Source of the DNA: Allantophomopsis cytisporea
Taxonomy: Eukaryota; Ascomycota; Leotiomycetes; Phacidiales; Phacidiaceae
Assembly (NCBI GenBank): GCA_024752435.1
Contig: CP103024.1
Location: forward strand, 496,001-560,000
Reading direction: 5' to 3'
Length of the DNA stretch: 64,000 nucleotides
Below the pieces are notes generated by a model that worked only from the letters and a program-made list of their open reading frames with translations, made no database searches and was not told the DNA's origin. Position 1 is the first letter of the stretch. Each line of letters begins with the position of its first letter. The translations under genes were made by a program, and so were the position numbers. Positions 36,128 to 49,124 of the stretch are shown one piece after another.

Positions 36128-37069
36128 TTTGACTTCGCCGACTAACAGTCACGCGGTGAATAGGCGCACAGCAAGTCTCGTCGATGCTTGAGGCAATCAA
36201 TACGATGAAAGTTACGAGCAAAGAAGATCAGAGTCATTCATGGTCAAATAGCTCACAGGAGGATCGAAGATAGAGATGTAGATGAAGAACAGTCGAGCAG
36301 GATGAGACTGAATCAGGAAGAAAATCAATACTCCGTATTTCATGGATTCTGGGTCGAGTTCCCCGCCCCGCCATGTCTTACTTATGCAGCTCCCAGCGAT
36401 TGTTTGGTAGGCATAGTGGGGCAGATAATGCCTGTCAGCGGATAATTCGCTGGCATGCATGCATTGGCATATCGATCATTGGCTGCGCAAGCGACGATTC
36501 CCAGAAGTCTCGATAGATCTGTCCCCATTTTTGAATGAGACTGATCAAATACGACCGTTGTTCTTCAATTTTTGTCTGTGAGGGAAGGCTTGGCAACGCC
36601 GAAATGCTTCCATAAGGTGAGGCCGCATGGGGAATTCCTCGCTTGTTGGCTTTTTGGCAGGACCCGGACTTTGAGCTGTCAGGGGTAGCTTCACCAGGTA
36701 CCACGTACTACGTACTCCATCGTACCTGGCTCCTTTTTTGTCCGACTCTCTGCAACAACGACGGTAAATTCTCAAGCTTTTCTATTCTAGGACAAACATT
36801 CAACATGTATCACGATATGTGAGGAACAACATAATAGTAAAGAAATATCTAGCAGTCGTTGCTTTTGAATTATACATCCTATACAATGCAACATGCACAT
36901 AGCAATCCTCAGAAACGACCTGACCTTCCCCCGCTAAAGCCTTCTCCAATAGCGTGACTAAATGCCAACCCTTCGCATGGTATATGAAAACCAAAAACAT
37001 TACGCCTCGTAAATGCAAAAGGACGCTTGCACGTCATCTATAAATAATATCTCCCTCATGCAATACTTT
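36128..37069 (-). other. Possible upstream exons of the CorA-like gene; otherwise intergenic
   Basis: Two minus-strand stretches look like protein. One at about 36703-36435 contains KIEEQRSYLISLIQKWGQIY; the other at about 36400-36260 contains KYGVLIFFLIQSHPARLFF and ends in a donor-like GTGAGC. I could not find splice joins that link both in frame to the exon at 36127, so these are noted rather than annotated. The rest (36720-37069) shows no gene and should hold the 3' UTR of Los1. Confidence 0.3.
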
Positions 37070-40000
37070 TTAACCGCGTTGCTTCATAAATGCTTGAAGG
37101 AAGGAAATGAAAGCGCGTCTATCGGAGGTGGTCATGGATTGTACGAACTCCGATCCATCGGTGCCCAGGGACGGGAAAAAGGTTCCTTGGAGATGTTCAA
37201 CAAACATGTTGCCTGTCTTTGAGTAAATTGTTTGTTCCAATGCAGCAATCTCGTTCAAGACTTGCTTTGCTTGGGCATCGCCGGCAGGTCTGAATTGGAG
37301 ATCGCGCAAGACATCCCAGCAAACAGGGTTGAATCTCTCAATAAGGAAGCTGTCAAACCCAGGGAAGGTTGGCGATGGTGCAGCTGTTGGTGTGGCATTT
37401 GGACCTGGAACAACGATATCTGGTCCTCCCCAGAGATTTGCCATCAAAGCAAGAACAGAAAAGGCCAGTCGACTAGCAGGAAGATTTCCAGAGCCTGAAC
37501 CAACGTTTCTAGCAAGAGTAACAATCGAGACAATGAGGGTCTCAAAGAAGCCCTGATTTGACTCACTGACCAGGATCGCACCCAAATTGTTGTTCAGGAT
37601 GATCTGGAGGAAAGTAAGGTATTCCCGGCGGAGTTCACCAAGTTGAATCTCATCATCGGTACCAGAAACTGGCCTTGACAGGCCAGCAAAGACTCTTTGG
37701 AGAAGGGGTGTAAACAAAGAGTCAAGAATGGTGTAAATCTCGGTCTTGAAACCAAATACGACTTGGTCTAGAAGTCTCAAGAACATTGCCATTTCATCTT
37801 CTGAAGAGCTCTGAGACAAGAGCCCATCAATCCAGCGTGGCAATTGTGGTAAGATCTTGGCTCCAAGCACACCGAGGAGTCTGGAAAAGCAGGACCTTGC
37901 GGCAGTGCGAATGTCAATGGACGACTTCAAGGATTCCAAAGCGATCAAGATTGCCTCAGCGGCCCGGCTAAATTCTGCTGAGACCACTTCTGCTGGTGCA
38001 TGGTGGGCTGCCTTGACAGAGGTATTACCTGGGGTCCAGTCGGAAAAGCCGTGAGCGAGTGTTCCTAGGGCAAGAATGTCGTGATGTATTTGAAGCACCG
38101 CCAAAGCGTTACCAGACTTTGCACTCTCCAAATGCTTTTCAATATCGGAGTACAAGGGGTCGATGATACTGTGAACGTAAAGAACCTGCTTCTCAACTGG
38201 AGTGGCCTGAGTAGAAGAAATACAACCAATTGCTTCAAAGAGGAACAGTTGGCTGGTGAAGATGGCATCGGCGGAGTGATCGCTCTCATCAGAGGACATA
38301 TCATCGTCAGCATCTTCCTTTGGAAGTTCTGCCTTAATTGGAAGAAGATCGGCAATTGATTGGATTACTGTCTCAGCTACATTGCCAACATATGCACGCA
38401 ATTGCTTCACAAAACGTTGGAACAAATACCACGAGCGAGTACGCACACGGATATGACTGTGATGAACTAAGCGCACAAAGTGCTCAAGAACCTGGGGAAT
38501 GCAGTCTTGGTGGACTTCGAAGAAAGAGCAGTATCGTACGCAAATTTCCATGTACTGCAGTTGGATTGCCGGGTGAGCAAAGTCAGCAATACCTATCGCA
38601 CATGTTAGTATAGGCAAGTCGATAGGATATCGTGCTGCTTACCAGAATCAACCATCTTTTTCATCATCGCAATCAGACGCTCGGTTGCGATGGTTGAAGG
38701 CTGACTTTTGCCGAATAAGCCTCCGTTTGGCACTGCCAGTTCACCAAACAAGAACATCTCGTGAAGAGCAAGGTCAACATCTCTCCAATCCATTGATCCC
38801 CCCTGCTGATCCAAAGTCTGGAATGTATTTCCTACAACACTGCTGAGAGTATCGATGTACAGTTGCTGATCAACTGCGGCGACAATCTTCTGAAGAACTT
38901 GCAATCGCTTTCGAAGCTCCTGAAACTCGGCCTCGTCGGTCTGCTCATCCTCAGCGCCCCAAGAACAAGTTTCGTCGTATCTCATCTTGAGAATAATGGC
39001 ATTGAGAATAGGTGACAAGGTGGCAGAGTACTCGGGGCTGAGTGGCTGTGCTTTTCTCAAGAAGGTAAGGATATCCGTAAGAGAAGGAATGACAGTGGAG
39101 CATATCTCGTCATATTCGTCAGAAAAGAATCGAAGCAAGTGAGGTAGGAATGTTTGGAGAAGTTGGTCGGCACGAGCGCGAGTCTGTGCATCAATTGAAG
39201 GGTCTTCAAGCGCCTTGACTATGTCATAAACTGCTCCATTGACAAGCTTGGCAACGGCTTCCGCAAGATCGTTCTCGTAGTTTGAAGTGTTGCGAAGATC
39301 ACGCAGAGCTGGAGTCTGGATCAGCTGGGAGACGACATCTCCAAGGTTCAAGAAAATGATCATCTCAATCTTATCGGAAGATTTCATCTTTTTGCTGATA
39401 ATCTCCGTGAAAGTATCAATGGTAGCATCTCTGACTTTGTCACTGTTGCCAGCTGATCGCCCCACAAGCTGGAACAGTAAATTCATCATGTCTTGATTAA
39501 CAATCAGCGATATATCCACCCAGCTGGCCCATTTTCCAATGACCCTAAGAGACATCTCTAGTATAGCATCGCTCTGATCGCGCCACTGTGTAAGAATTTG
39601 CTGCCATGAAGCTGCCACCTTTGGAACATCGCGAGCCCTCAAGAGATCCTTTAACTCGACGTTCCTTTTCGTCTCCATGGTTGGGCGAACAACGAGCACA
39701 TCTGCAATCTCATCATGGATCGAGTTCAGGATTCGGAGGTATAGAGCAATTCCAACAAAATTGTCCCTGGATCCATTGTTCTGCGTGCTTGTCAAGTTCA
39801 AGAAATCTTCGATGAAAGATTCCCAACCCTCCTGATAAAGTGACATAAAAAGGTACGTGAATGTTTGTGTAAGCTTGTTCTGCAAAGCTGGTGAATCGAT
39901 TTCATCCTGTCCTGCAGACCCTCCATAAACTCGATGTGCGTATTCGTAGAGGTTTTCCTTTAGATACTTTAGGCTTGCCGCATCCAGTTGCTGAATTTGA

Positions 40001-40327
40001 ACAGCATTGTTTACAATCTCCAGAGAAACCAAACGCACAACCTCTGAAGCTTTAGGAGAGCGTGTGAACAATGTGAGGCAGACTTGCCAGCCTGATGCGT
40101 CATCGCGCAGTTGTGTGAGAAATTCGTAGGCCTGAACCTTAAGACCTTGTTCAGCGGTGGGGTTGAAAGAAATTTCGATGGCGTTTTCAACCTGTTATTG
40201 TTGACAGAGTCAGCATAGATTCGTGGTAGAACGGCGAGATGGATATATTATTGGAGGGGTACTGAAAACCTCCACCCCAGCTGTCCTCAAGAAATGTTTG
40301 TATGCGCCAACTGACCTGAGACTCCAT
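37070..40327 (-). CDS. los1: Exportin-T (tRNA nuclear export receptor Los1)
   Basis: Exons 40327-40316 (only MESQ), 40191-38643 and 38592-37070 join in phase to 1027 residues, the usual size for fungal Los1. After the splice it reads VENAIEISFNP, then SGWQVCLTLFTRSPKASEVV, the conserved start of exportin-T. Helical HEAT-type repeats run to the end, with an acidic loop (EDADDDMSSDESD) in the C-terminal half. Los1 is a karyopherin-beta that carries mature tRNA out of the nucleus with Ran-GTP. The second intron (38642-38593) is 50 nt with a CTAAC branch site. The tiny first exon is supported by the family N-terminus. Divergent from eIF3 subunit L. Confidence 0.95.
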
Positions 40328-41596
40328 GATCGCTTGGGTTGCGAACGCCTTCGTAAGGCTTGGTAGATAAATAGATGTAGTATTCCAATAACAAATCACA
40401 ATGTTGAATTTTCTCTTCGAACCATAGCTTTAGACGTAGCTACTGGAGCATAATTTCTCGACTGACGGCGGTGTGCGAAGCGTGAAAATATGATTGTCGT
40501 CGATGTAAATGGTGCGTAAGAGTCAGGTCGGCTGGTAGAATAGGCGGCAAGTGCTTGACAAGGTATAGTCGGGGTCGTAGATATGATTACGACGGTTGGC
40601 GGGGTTGTGAAATCCGTGAGGTAGAAAGGCAATTGTGTATGTTCTTTCGATGCAGAGCTCGCGTGCAGTTCACTTCCATAGCGGCCATACAACTTTAAAT
40701 TTTGACAGTTGCTACGGTACTCCGTAATAATTGGTGCCCGAAACACGTGCCATCACATATTGATCTTTATGGGAATATTTCAACAAAAGGCTTTCGAGGA
40801 TAGATGAATTTAGATAATCAAGCTTAGCAAAGGGTGTTTATCTTGAGTAGAGTTAAAATAATATATCAGGATAGGCGCGCACAAGAGTCTTTGAGTAGGT
40901 AAAGATCTATAGCGAATAAAGTTGTGATTCGTAGTACATGGTATATTCTGTATATTTAGATGGTAGTAGGACAGACTATGATCAGATTTAAATACAGACA
41001 GTTCTAGACTCGAAGGTCTTTTGCGTTTAAAGGTTGAGATGCTACATAAGGTGGTAGTTTGTACTACCACTTGCACCTTATGCAAATGAAGCCTAACTAT
41101 AAAGCTTTTAGAACTCGATTATAAGTTAATAAAGGCAAAGAAGCGACACAATTTCTGTATTGCAAAAGCTTTACCCAATTGAAATGGAATAGAATATTGT
41201 GTACACATTTACCTCCTACAACAAGGGACAAGGTAGCTAAGCTAGTACCTAGGTAAACTTGCGGACAGAATTCCCGCATATTATATACCTAAGGCACCAA
41301 TAAACTACTTGTAAAAGTGATATCAAGTGAAAAAAGGTTTATGCATAAAGGACCAAAAGCTATCGATTTGATTATGAGATAACTTGTAACAGCTGAATCT
41401 ATTCATGTATTTAACTCCTCATTTCAATAATCAATATATCCCAAAGAAGCATATTCGATTTCCTAGCCCTATCCCACGGAGAGCTGGCACCTACAGTGGT
41501 AAGCGAAAAAGAAACTAAGGCATCCTCAACTTTTCGAGCACCGCATCGCCGTCGTTGTCGAATTCCAAAAAAAATCCTCAAAAACCACCAGCAACC
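40328..41596. other. Intergenic 1.27 kb between divergent Los1 and eIF3L genes
   Basis: Contains both promoters. A strong hairpin lies at 41045-41082 (separate entry). No gene seen; minus-strand frames at 40396-40746 and 40810-41085 lack any recognisable feature. Confidence 0.6.
41045..41082. repeat. Perfect inverted repeat / hairpin
   Basis: An 8-bp perfect stem GTGGTAGT/ACTACCAC around a 4-nt loop (41051-41070), with an outer 6-bp stem CATAAG/CTTATG interrupted by a one-sided 6-nt bulge. It lies about 515 bp upstream of the eIF3L start codon. Confidence 0.7.
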
Positions 41597-43075
41597 ATGA
41601 GCGGATTCCAGAACGGCAGTGCGCCAGCGCGTATCATTGATGATGATTCCGACTTCGAGGAGGAAGCGCTCGCCGCAGACTACAAGGAGCAGGTCCAGTA
41701 CCAGGATGGAGGATATGCCGACGACGATGGTTTGAGCATGGCTCAGCAGACTGATGACATCCAATCCAGACTCGCTGCTGCCGCTATGCCATTGGACTTT
41801 TCTGCTCCTTTGGATGTTAAGTTTGCTAGCTACGACAACTACTGCAGCTTGTTCCACTTCATCTTGAACTCCGAGGGACCAGTTGACCTTGAGCCACCAT
41901 CCGTACGTTTGTGCCGCCTCCAGAGATGGTTTTATGCATTTGCTGACTTTATCTAGAACTACTGGGCTTGGGACGTCATTGATGAGTTCATCTACCAATT
42001 CAACTCCTTCTGCTCTTACCGCAACCGTGTTGCAAGAGTTGCCGACAACGAGGAGGAGATCCAAATCCTTCGCGAGAACCCAAACACCTGGGGATGCTAC
42101 AGTGTTCTCAACGTCCTTTACTCCTTGATCCAGCGATCCCAGATCAATGAGCAGCTCGCTGCCGGAAGACGCGGAGAAGACCCATCCACCGTTGCTGGTG
42201 AATACGGCTCCAAGCCACTTTACAAGATGCTTGGATACTTCTCCATCATTGGTCTTCTTCGTGTCCACTGTCTCCTCGGAGACTTCAGCTTGGCTCTCAA
42301 GACCCTCGATGACATCGAGCTCAACAAGAAGGCCCAGTTCGCTCGCGTCATGGCCGCCCACTTCACCACATACTATTATGTCGGTTTCTCCTACATGATG
42401 ATGCGCCGCTACGCCGATGCTATCCGCATGTTCTCCCACATCCTCATCTACGTCTCGCGTACCAAGAACTTCCAGAAGAACGCGCAGTACGACTCTATCA
42501 CCAAGAAGAACGACCAGATGTACGCGCTTATCGCCATCTGCGTTGCTTTCCACCCAACCCGCCTTGACGACACCGTCCACACCGCTCTTCGCGAGAAGTA
42601 CGGTGACCAGCTCTTGAAGCTCCAGCGCGGTGGCCCAGAGGCTCTTCCAATCTTCGAGGAGCTCTTCCGCTCCGCCTGCCCTAAGTTCATCTCCCCAACT
42701 CCACCAGACTTCGACAACCCAGAGCTCAACGTCGACCCTCTTGAGCACCACCTTGCCATCTTCATGGACGAGGTCAAGACCAACATGTGGAGCCCAACCG
42801 TCAAGTCTTACCTCAGACTTTACACTACCATGGACTTGAAGAAGTTGGCCGGTTTCTTGGAGGTTGAGCCAGAGAAGCTACGCAGCTGGTTGTTGGTCAA
42901 CAAGCAGAGAAGCAGACAGGTTAGATGGACCGACAACGGCCTCTTGGACGGTGAGGTCACCAACGCCAACGATCTCGACTACGCCATGCAGGGAGATCTC
43001 ATTCACATCTCCGAGGCCAAGGTCGGTCGCAAGCTCATCGATTGGTACCTTCGCAACCTTGCACGCACCTACTAA
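41597..43075 (+). CDS. Eukaryotic translation initiation factor 3 subunit L
   Basis: Exons 41597-41902 and 41957-43075 (GTACGT donor, TCTAG acceptor, phase 0) give 474 residues, normal for fungal eIF3l. It begins MSGFQNGSAP with an acidic N-terminus; landmarks are YDNYCSLFHFILN, NYWAWDVIDEFIYQFNSFC, KMLGYFSIIGLLRVHCLLGD and the C-terminal PCI-type region with WTDNGLLDGEV. The protein is part of the eIF3 complex that loads mRNA on the 40S ribosome. Codon choice is strongly biased to C-ending codons, as expected for a highly expressed gene; this also explains a long open frame on the opposite strand. Start context AACCATGA is good. Confidence 0.97.
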
Positions 43076-44672
43076 ACAATCATGCTCTGCTTTGATCGAG
43101 ATTTAGATAATTGGTGGGTTGTATGTGTACGGCGTACCGGGTATCTGGAGGACGGTTAAAAGCTTTTTTATATGGCCTGTTTTTAAGTCCATGTTATGGA
43201 ATGGCAAAACAAAGGAGAGGCGCATTTGCATGATGGATGCCTTTAAGTAGGCGAGACCACATGTCAATTACCAGCGAAGAGCACGTCGGCACGTATGCTT
43301 GTCTTTTATACCTGTATTGGTATTGGGGCAGTGTTCATAAAAATTTGCAATTGATTGATTCTTAGAAGCTGCTTGTGTTTTGGTGAAAATTGTGATTTTG
43401 TGACTGTCATGAGGTATTCTGCTAAGTATTGATTGAGTTTGATACTATAGAGTATTATGACTATGAGATATTCACCAATTTGATGTTTGAGGTATTGATG
43501 ATTTCTTTGGCAAGCCTTCATAGATTAGTAGTACTCTCCTTTGCTTTATCTAAATCAGTTCTATCTGTAACTAAACCCATATACCATCACACCAAGCTGC
43601 TATATACATATATATTGGACAACAAAACTAGATATGTTGAGAAGTATTGCCAAGGCTGCGTTTGCCGTTGGTTGTGCGTCTTCAGAAGGCTGAGAGATTC
43701 ATGTGGCAGTGTGAGCAAACTCGCTTGATTCTGAGGCGACGCAAGCAGTTGGACGGAATAAGTTTCTTGGCTGTCGTAAATGCGCAGTGCAGGTCAAACT
43801 TCGCTCCCCCTTCAATCATTCATCTAAAACGTCAGTTGTGAACAGCGTATTCTTTCCTCATCTCATCATCCAGAAAATTTGCACGTTTTCTTATTTTCAT
43901 CGTCCTTGAATAACCACCTTACCACGGCGGCGTGAACGGTCAACCAGCCACAGCTCACTATCTCTTTAAGATAGATACGGTAGATACTTTACCTTACTTA
44001 TCTACGTATCTATTTATCTTGTGGTAAGGTACCTACCAGGTACGTACCGAAACCTGGAGACCCCGCCAGCTTACTTACGATACTTACGCTCGGCGAATCT
44101 TAAGCTCCAAAGTCCCTTCTACATACCACCTCCGTCTCTCCTGGTCCCCCTTCACCCCCTCCCCCTCCCTCTCCCCTTCGCTCCGTGGCCGTCCCGAACC
44201 AAGAAAGCAAGAATTGGGGCCGCGCCGATTGTGAAAAGACTTCTGCACAACGCACCTCTAAGTAGTATCTACTCAGCGTGTCTGCGCACCTCAATACGGT
44301 CTTTTGCTCTAGGATTGGTGGACCGACTCGACTGTCACTCTACGGTACTCCAAAAGAGTTGCATACTCTATTAACTCTCCTCGGTCCTATCAAATCACTT
44401 TCAACGTCACGAGACCAACCAAGCAAAGTGTACCTTACCGTACTGCCTTACTTGGGTACTAGAGAGGTGGCAGCATACCTTAGGTACACCTTGCCTGCAC
44501 CATACAGCATCAAAAACGTGCCAGCACCACCTGCACCACCGCCAAACGCCAGGCACCTGACCTTTATCTACAGCTTTCAAACTTCAAACATCACCTCTGT
44601 TATAGACCAGGTCTAAGATCAGAACCGAGAATCACTCTTTCAAAAAGCCATATCACTGACTTCATCCGGATA
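43076..44672. other. Intergenic 1.6 kb
   Basis: The 3' UTR of eIF3L and the promoter/leader of the stress-protein gene. From about 43980 to 44620 the DNA is pyrimidine-rich with GGTACCTACC-type repeats. No gene seen. Confidence 0.6.
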
Positions 44673-46635
44673 ATGGCTTCATCCGCGACTACTCCACCGG
44701 GAGGCATTTCTCCCTCATTATCACCTTTATCACAACCTCCCTCGACCAAAACTTCTTACTTCTCATCGCCAAACAACAAGCCACTCGAGCCAATCATAGA
44801 ACATATTAAATCAACAAATACCACTCCACGTCCACCAAGTAGAGTACCATCACTCTCAGGCTCCATCTCTTTCAATGCAAGTCAACCAGACTCCAATAGA
44901 TCGTCTACCAAGGCAAAGGCGGGTTCAGTACGCTCCCTACCAAGAGCAATCTCACCGCCTCCTGAGTGGTAAGTCAAACATATCTCTCATTCTGTCAAGC
45001 GTTATCCCCATACTTTGTGTGATCGAGAGAAACATGGCGAAAATGGGATTTGGTCCAAGAATGCTGTTCTTGGGTCTGCATTATTATTGCATTCGGATTA
45101 TGCGCCATTTGCACTGCTACCGTTTCGGGGCCCGTCCGTCCCACGCTTCGATTTCCCCGCCCCCCACGGCTTATACTCGAGCGTTTTCTTTCGCTTGTGA
45201 AAGAGGGACCGGTCCAGTGCCTGGAGTATTCACCTCCCAGCACTATCGATCACGCCCCACTTCCACAAGCTGGGCTCCTGGATTAAGTCTGGAAGCATAT
45301 GTCTGGACCAGCTATGATCACAATCCTTGCCAATTCCTAATTATAATTTCGTATTATTCTCTGCGGAGTACATTTTATTTATTTCTAGAGGCTAAGAGCT
45401 ATGGCGCTGACAACGGATACACAATGTAACAGCAGATTCCAGGATCATGTTTCCTTTGATAACTTCTCCAAGGATGAACCAACTAACATGAATACGGTCT
45501 CATTCACTCTCAATGTCAAGCACAAGGGTTACAAGTATAAGCGAAGATCTCGAACCTTCATGGTTGGAATCGATGAGAATGCCTATTCTAATTATGCGCT
45601 GCAATGGATGTTGGAAGAATTGGTCGACGATGGCGATGAGATAATCTGTTTAAGAGTTGTTGATAAGGATTCCAAGATAAGTGCCACGAGTTCTTTGGAG
45701 AAGAAACAGTACCAGGAAGAGGCAAGAGCTCTCATGGAGAGTATACAGACCAAGAATGATGCAAACAGAGCTATCAGTATTGTGCTGGAATTTGCTGTCG
45801 GAAAGGTGCATACGACCTTTCAAAAAATGGTATGTATCTTTTGTTACTATTGCAACCCATCCAATGTCTATCAATACTGATTGTATGCGTTCAGATTGGC
45901 ATCTATGAGCCTGCAATGCTGATAGTAGGCACCAAAGGACGATCGTTGGGTGGATTCCAAGGTCTAATAACACAACACAACTCATTCAGCAAATGGTGTC
46001 TGCAATACTCGCCCATCCCAGTGGTAGTAGTACGACCAAACGAGAAGCGCGAGAAGAAAAAGGCCAAGCGCAGCGGCGACCCAACGCGACAATCCTACAA
46101 GCAGCTCTTGCTGGAGAGTGGTAACGCCGAGCACGAAGCCAACAGCGCTCCACGAAGCAATAACTTTGACGTCACCATCCTACCTAACGATGGTCCCGAT
46201 GCCGAAGCCCACAAGGTCGCCGCCGCCCTCGGCCTCCCCGCCAAGTTCGATCCTACCATCAAGCCGTACAAGGGTGCTGACGAACATCGCTTGCGAAAAG
46301 TGCCCTCTGCCGGCGCGAAGAGTGATGTCACAGATGCCTCCTCGCCTGACAGTCGTCCTTCAAGCCCAAGTCCTGGCCTTAAGAGTCCCTTGTCCGTGGG
46401 CTTGGAAAGCCCATATGTCAGTGAACCCGAGGACAGTGATGATGAGGGAGAATTCGAGACTGTCGATGCCCGTACCCTCCTTGAAAATAACGAGGAGGCG
46501 CAAAAGGCTGAGAAGTTGCATGCTATGGAGGTTGATGAGGCAGCGGCGATGAAAGGGCGCAAAGGGAGCGTGGGTAGTGTTGATAGTGCGGTCAGTATTG
46601 CTGGCGACATTGAGTTAGATGATAAGGCTGCTTAA
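44673..46635 (+). CDS. Universal stress protein (UspA-domain) family protein
   Basis: Exons 44673-44968, 45433-45829 and 45895-46635 give 477 residues. The N-terminal 100 residues are Ser/Pro-rich and disordered. The Usp domain covers about residues 136-275: it opens with RTFMVGIDENAYSNYALQWM and ends with AMLIVGTKGRSLGG and PIPVVVVRP, the nucleotide-binding G-2x-G-9x-G(S/T)-like part. A basic stretch (EKREKKKAKR) and a long acidic/Ser-rich tail follow. The first intron is unusually long (464 nt). Its acceptor was placed at 45432 because it is the first AG after a good CTGAC branch site; an acceptor at 45390 also keeps frame and would add 14 residues. Role in fungi is poorly known; stress-related binding of ATP is inferred from the family. 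Confidence 0.88.
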
Positions 46636-49124
46636 GAGGTTCTGGTTGGTACAAGATAGCGTGGATGCTTATGTGTGTTTGTAAGGATGGCATGGCGTTG
46701 GGGAGGGTTTACAATGGATATGGTTAGGAAGAGATGAAATATACGATACCTCAGTAGCTCTATCAAGTGAAATTACCGTAAATAAAATGTATGATCTTTC
46801 ATTGAATGGTAGAGAGGTGCGCATTCTCTCTAAGACAAGTCATGTGTTAATAGACTTCATTTTACAAATGAAGAGTCACTCTTTGTCGAGAAAGCTAAAC
46901 TTATTTTCTTTGTTTGGTGTATAGGTGAGGGCCGTTTCAGGTAGCACTTGCGTTGAGTATAGAGCTACATACTCTACGCTCATCGGACGGGCAAGTCAAA
47001 GTAAGATGATTCGAGACAGATTCGAGACAAATTCCGTACAGCGGAGGTGTACGGCTGGAGGCTCACTTAAGCTGCAGAGAGTCATCGACATCCGTCGAAT
47101 CGTCAACGTTTTCTCACTTGTTAATATGATACTGCTTCTCGATCCAACTGTAGACGTCTAGATCATTCTAGGCAGCCGTCATAGGATGTCTATCAAGCGA
47201 GGTGATTTACGTCCGTTAAACAAAGGTCTCAAGATAGCCAGATCAGCAGAAGCAAGTTATGTGCGGTTTCTACATAATATTTGTGAAGGTATAGTTCACT
47301 TAGGCTCTAAATAATAGTCGTCGAGATTTTGTATTCGTTCTCGTTCTCTTACTTGGTTAACGTCAACGATAATGTTAATACACTATTATTTGGTGAGATT
47401 TAATTTATTGAGAGTTGCCTCAACACATCTAAGTAACCGACACATCGTATTAATGCAGCTATTTTATCATAGAAGCATCCATTCTTCGACTGTTAGATAG
47501 GAAGTGGAGTTCCCTCACTTTTAGTCCCTACCTATGTAAATGTATGCTCGAGATTCAAGCAAAATTCATCAGTATATATGAGGAAAACATATATAAATAT
47601 GTTTTTATATCTTGCAAAAAAAAAAAAAAAAAAAAAAGCTGGTACACAGCATTGCTTAGATTATTATATCTTGTTGGAAATTTAGCATGGAAGGCAGGGC
47701 AAGATTTTTATTGCGTTTTCATATGTCTCTACCTGCTCTACGGAGGTGGGCATACATCTACAGAGAAGTAAGCTCTAGAGCCTAAAAGCCAGGACCATCC
47801 CCCTAATACGAAGCCTCGGCTTGGTTGCAAGTGACATAGCTCGCAGTATCAGTTGCTTTGTGAGCGGATAGATAAACTACACATTGATGCGTCAGCCATT
47901 CGTTTCTCATAATTTGATATACCAGCTAGCAGAAGAGCTGTGTTGTGTGAGTTCAGTTTAGAAAACAGTCACTTCAGAAAATCGGGTAACATTCAGGGTA
48001 GAGCAACAAGAGTGGTGATGATGACAAGGAACCTTTTGATGGCGATGTGACAGAAATGAAAGACTGAGAAGCATATGGCGTGATTTCTGCCCAGTGTACA
48101 ATCGGTTTCATTTATTTCTTTGTGAAATTGTGAAAGCTTGAAGGAGAAATCAGGGTTTACAACAACCTTCTTTTATATACTTTCCTGCGTACTCTCGCTG
48201 GATCTATCAAACTGTAGACTGTGTAGCCTGGCATTCCCCTACAGCTTTGTGCGGTCACATAATAGGAAGAGTAAGTAGATGAGGTGAGGTGCATGAAGCA
48301 ACCTTCGTATGCTTCTTTTTACTTGCCCTTGCTCCTACACCCACTTACAGAACAGGAGCTTTCCATCACCATATAGGACTATCATAGCAAGAATCGTGCG
48401 GTCATCAAGCTGAATATCAAATTTAATAGTCAAAGCCACTTCTGCTATGCTTCTTCAAGAGATTCTTCGTAATCGATGACAAACAAACTATCTTAACTGA
48501 CTCTGCAGTAAGCACAGCCCACTATGCTTCCAAGAGACTTCAATTCCTTGGAGAACAATTCCACTTGCTGCGTGAACCTTATCTCCTCTGCCGTCAGTTC
48601 CCCACTGACATATCAAGGCTGTGCAGTTGTAGGGATAGATCAGCACCTGGATCCGTAGATACGCCAGCCGCATCACTCATAGTGTATATCAAGGTTCAGG
48701 TACATAGCACGTGGTGGGTCCACTTCGCAGTTCCTATCAAAATTCACGATTGGTGATCAAAAATCGTAGAAAAGTGCAGAGTATCTGGTAGATGTGAAAT
48801 ACCCTTGCAACCGTTACGCTTGGCCAGCATTATGCTCGGCTGCGCAAAAATGCCAAGACTCGATAAAGAGGTTTGTCATTTGTCATCGACATTGATATCA
48901 ATTAGAATGCCAAGAAAGGTAGAACAATTAGAATGTGGTCTAATGTAGGGTACAAGTAACATCTTCAGTATCTAGCGCAGATCTCTCGACAATCAAAAGA
49001 GTAACGACATGGTATTGAAGAAAGTAAGTATGACAGGGACGCCAGCACAGCCGTCCACCCATCCCTCAGTCCGACCTAATCCGGAACATTTCAAATAAAC
49101 ATACACAGCGTGACCATTAACACT
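46636..49124. other. Intergenic 2.5 kb between convergent genes, AT-rich
   Basis: Contains the 3' UTRs of the Usp gene and of the cytochrome b561 gene. A run of 22 A lies at 47616-47637. No frame has a recognisable domain. Could include decayed mobile DNA, but I see no terminal repeats or transposase remnants. Confidence 0.5.
47616..47637. repeat. Poly-A tract of 22 nt
   Basis: Twenty-two consecutive A on the plus strand in an AT-rich intergenic stretch. A poly-A tail of an inserted retro-copy was considered, but no coding remnant was seen upstream. Confidence 0.85.

Noticed and set aside
10759..40726. Recurring 9-mer TACGGAGTA / TACTCCGTA (10759, 36329, 40718)
   Set aside because: Three exact copies against about 0.5 expected is a weak excess; known to be common in mould genomes and without a consistent position relative to genes.
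41411..42751. Minus-strand open frame of 446 codons opposite eIF3L
   Set aside because: It mirrors the strongly C-biased codons of eIF3L, is rich in Val, Glu and Leu as such mirror frames are, and runs across the eIF3L intron without any domain.
47540..47640. Poly-A run as the tail of a retro-inserted gene copy
   Set aside because: No coding remnant or target-site duplication could be seen next to it.
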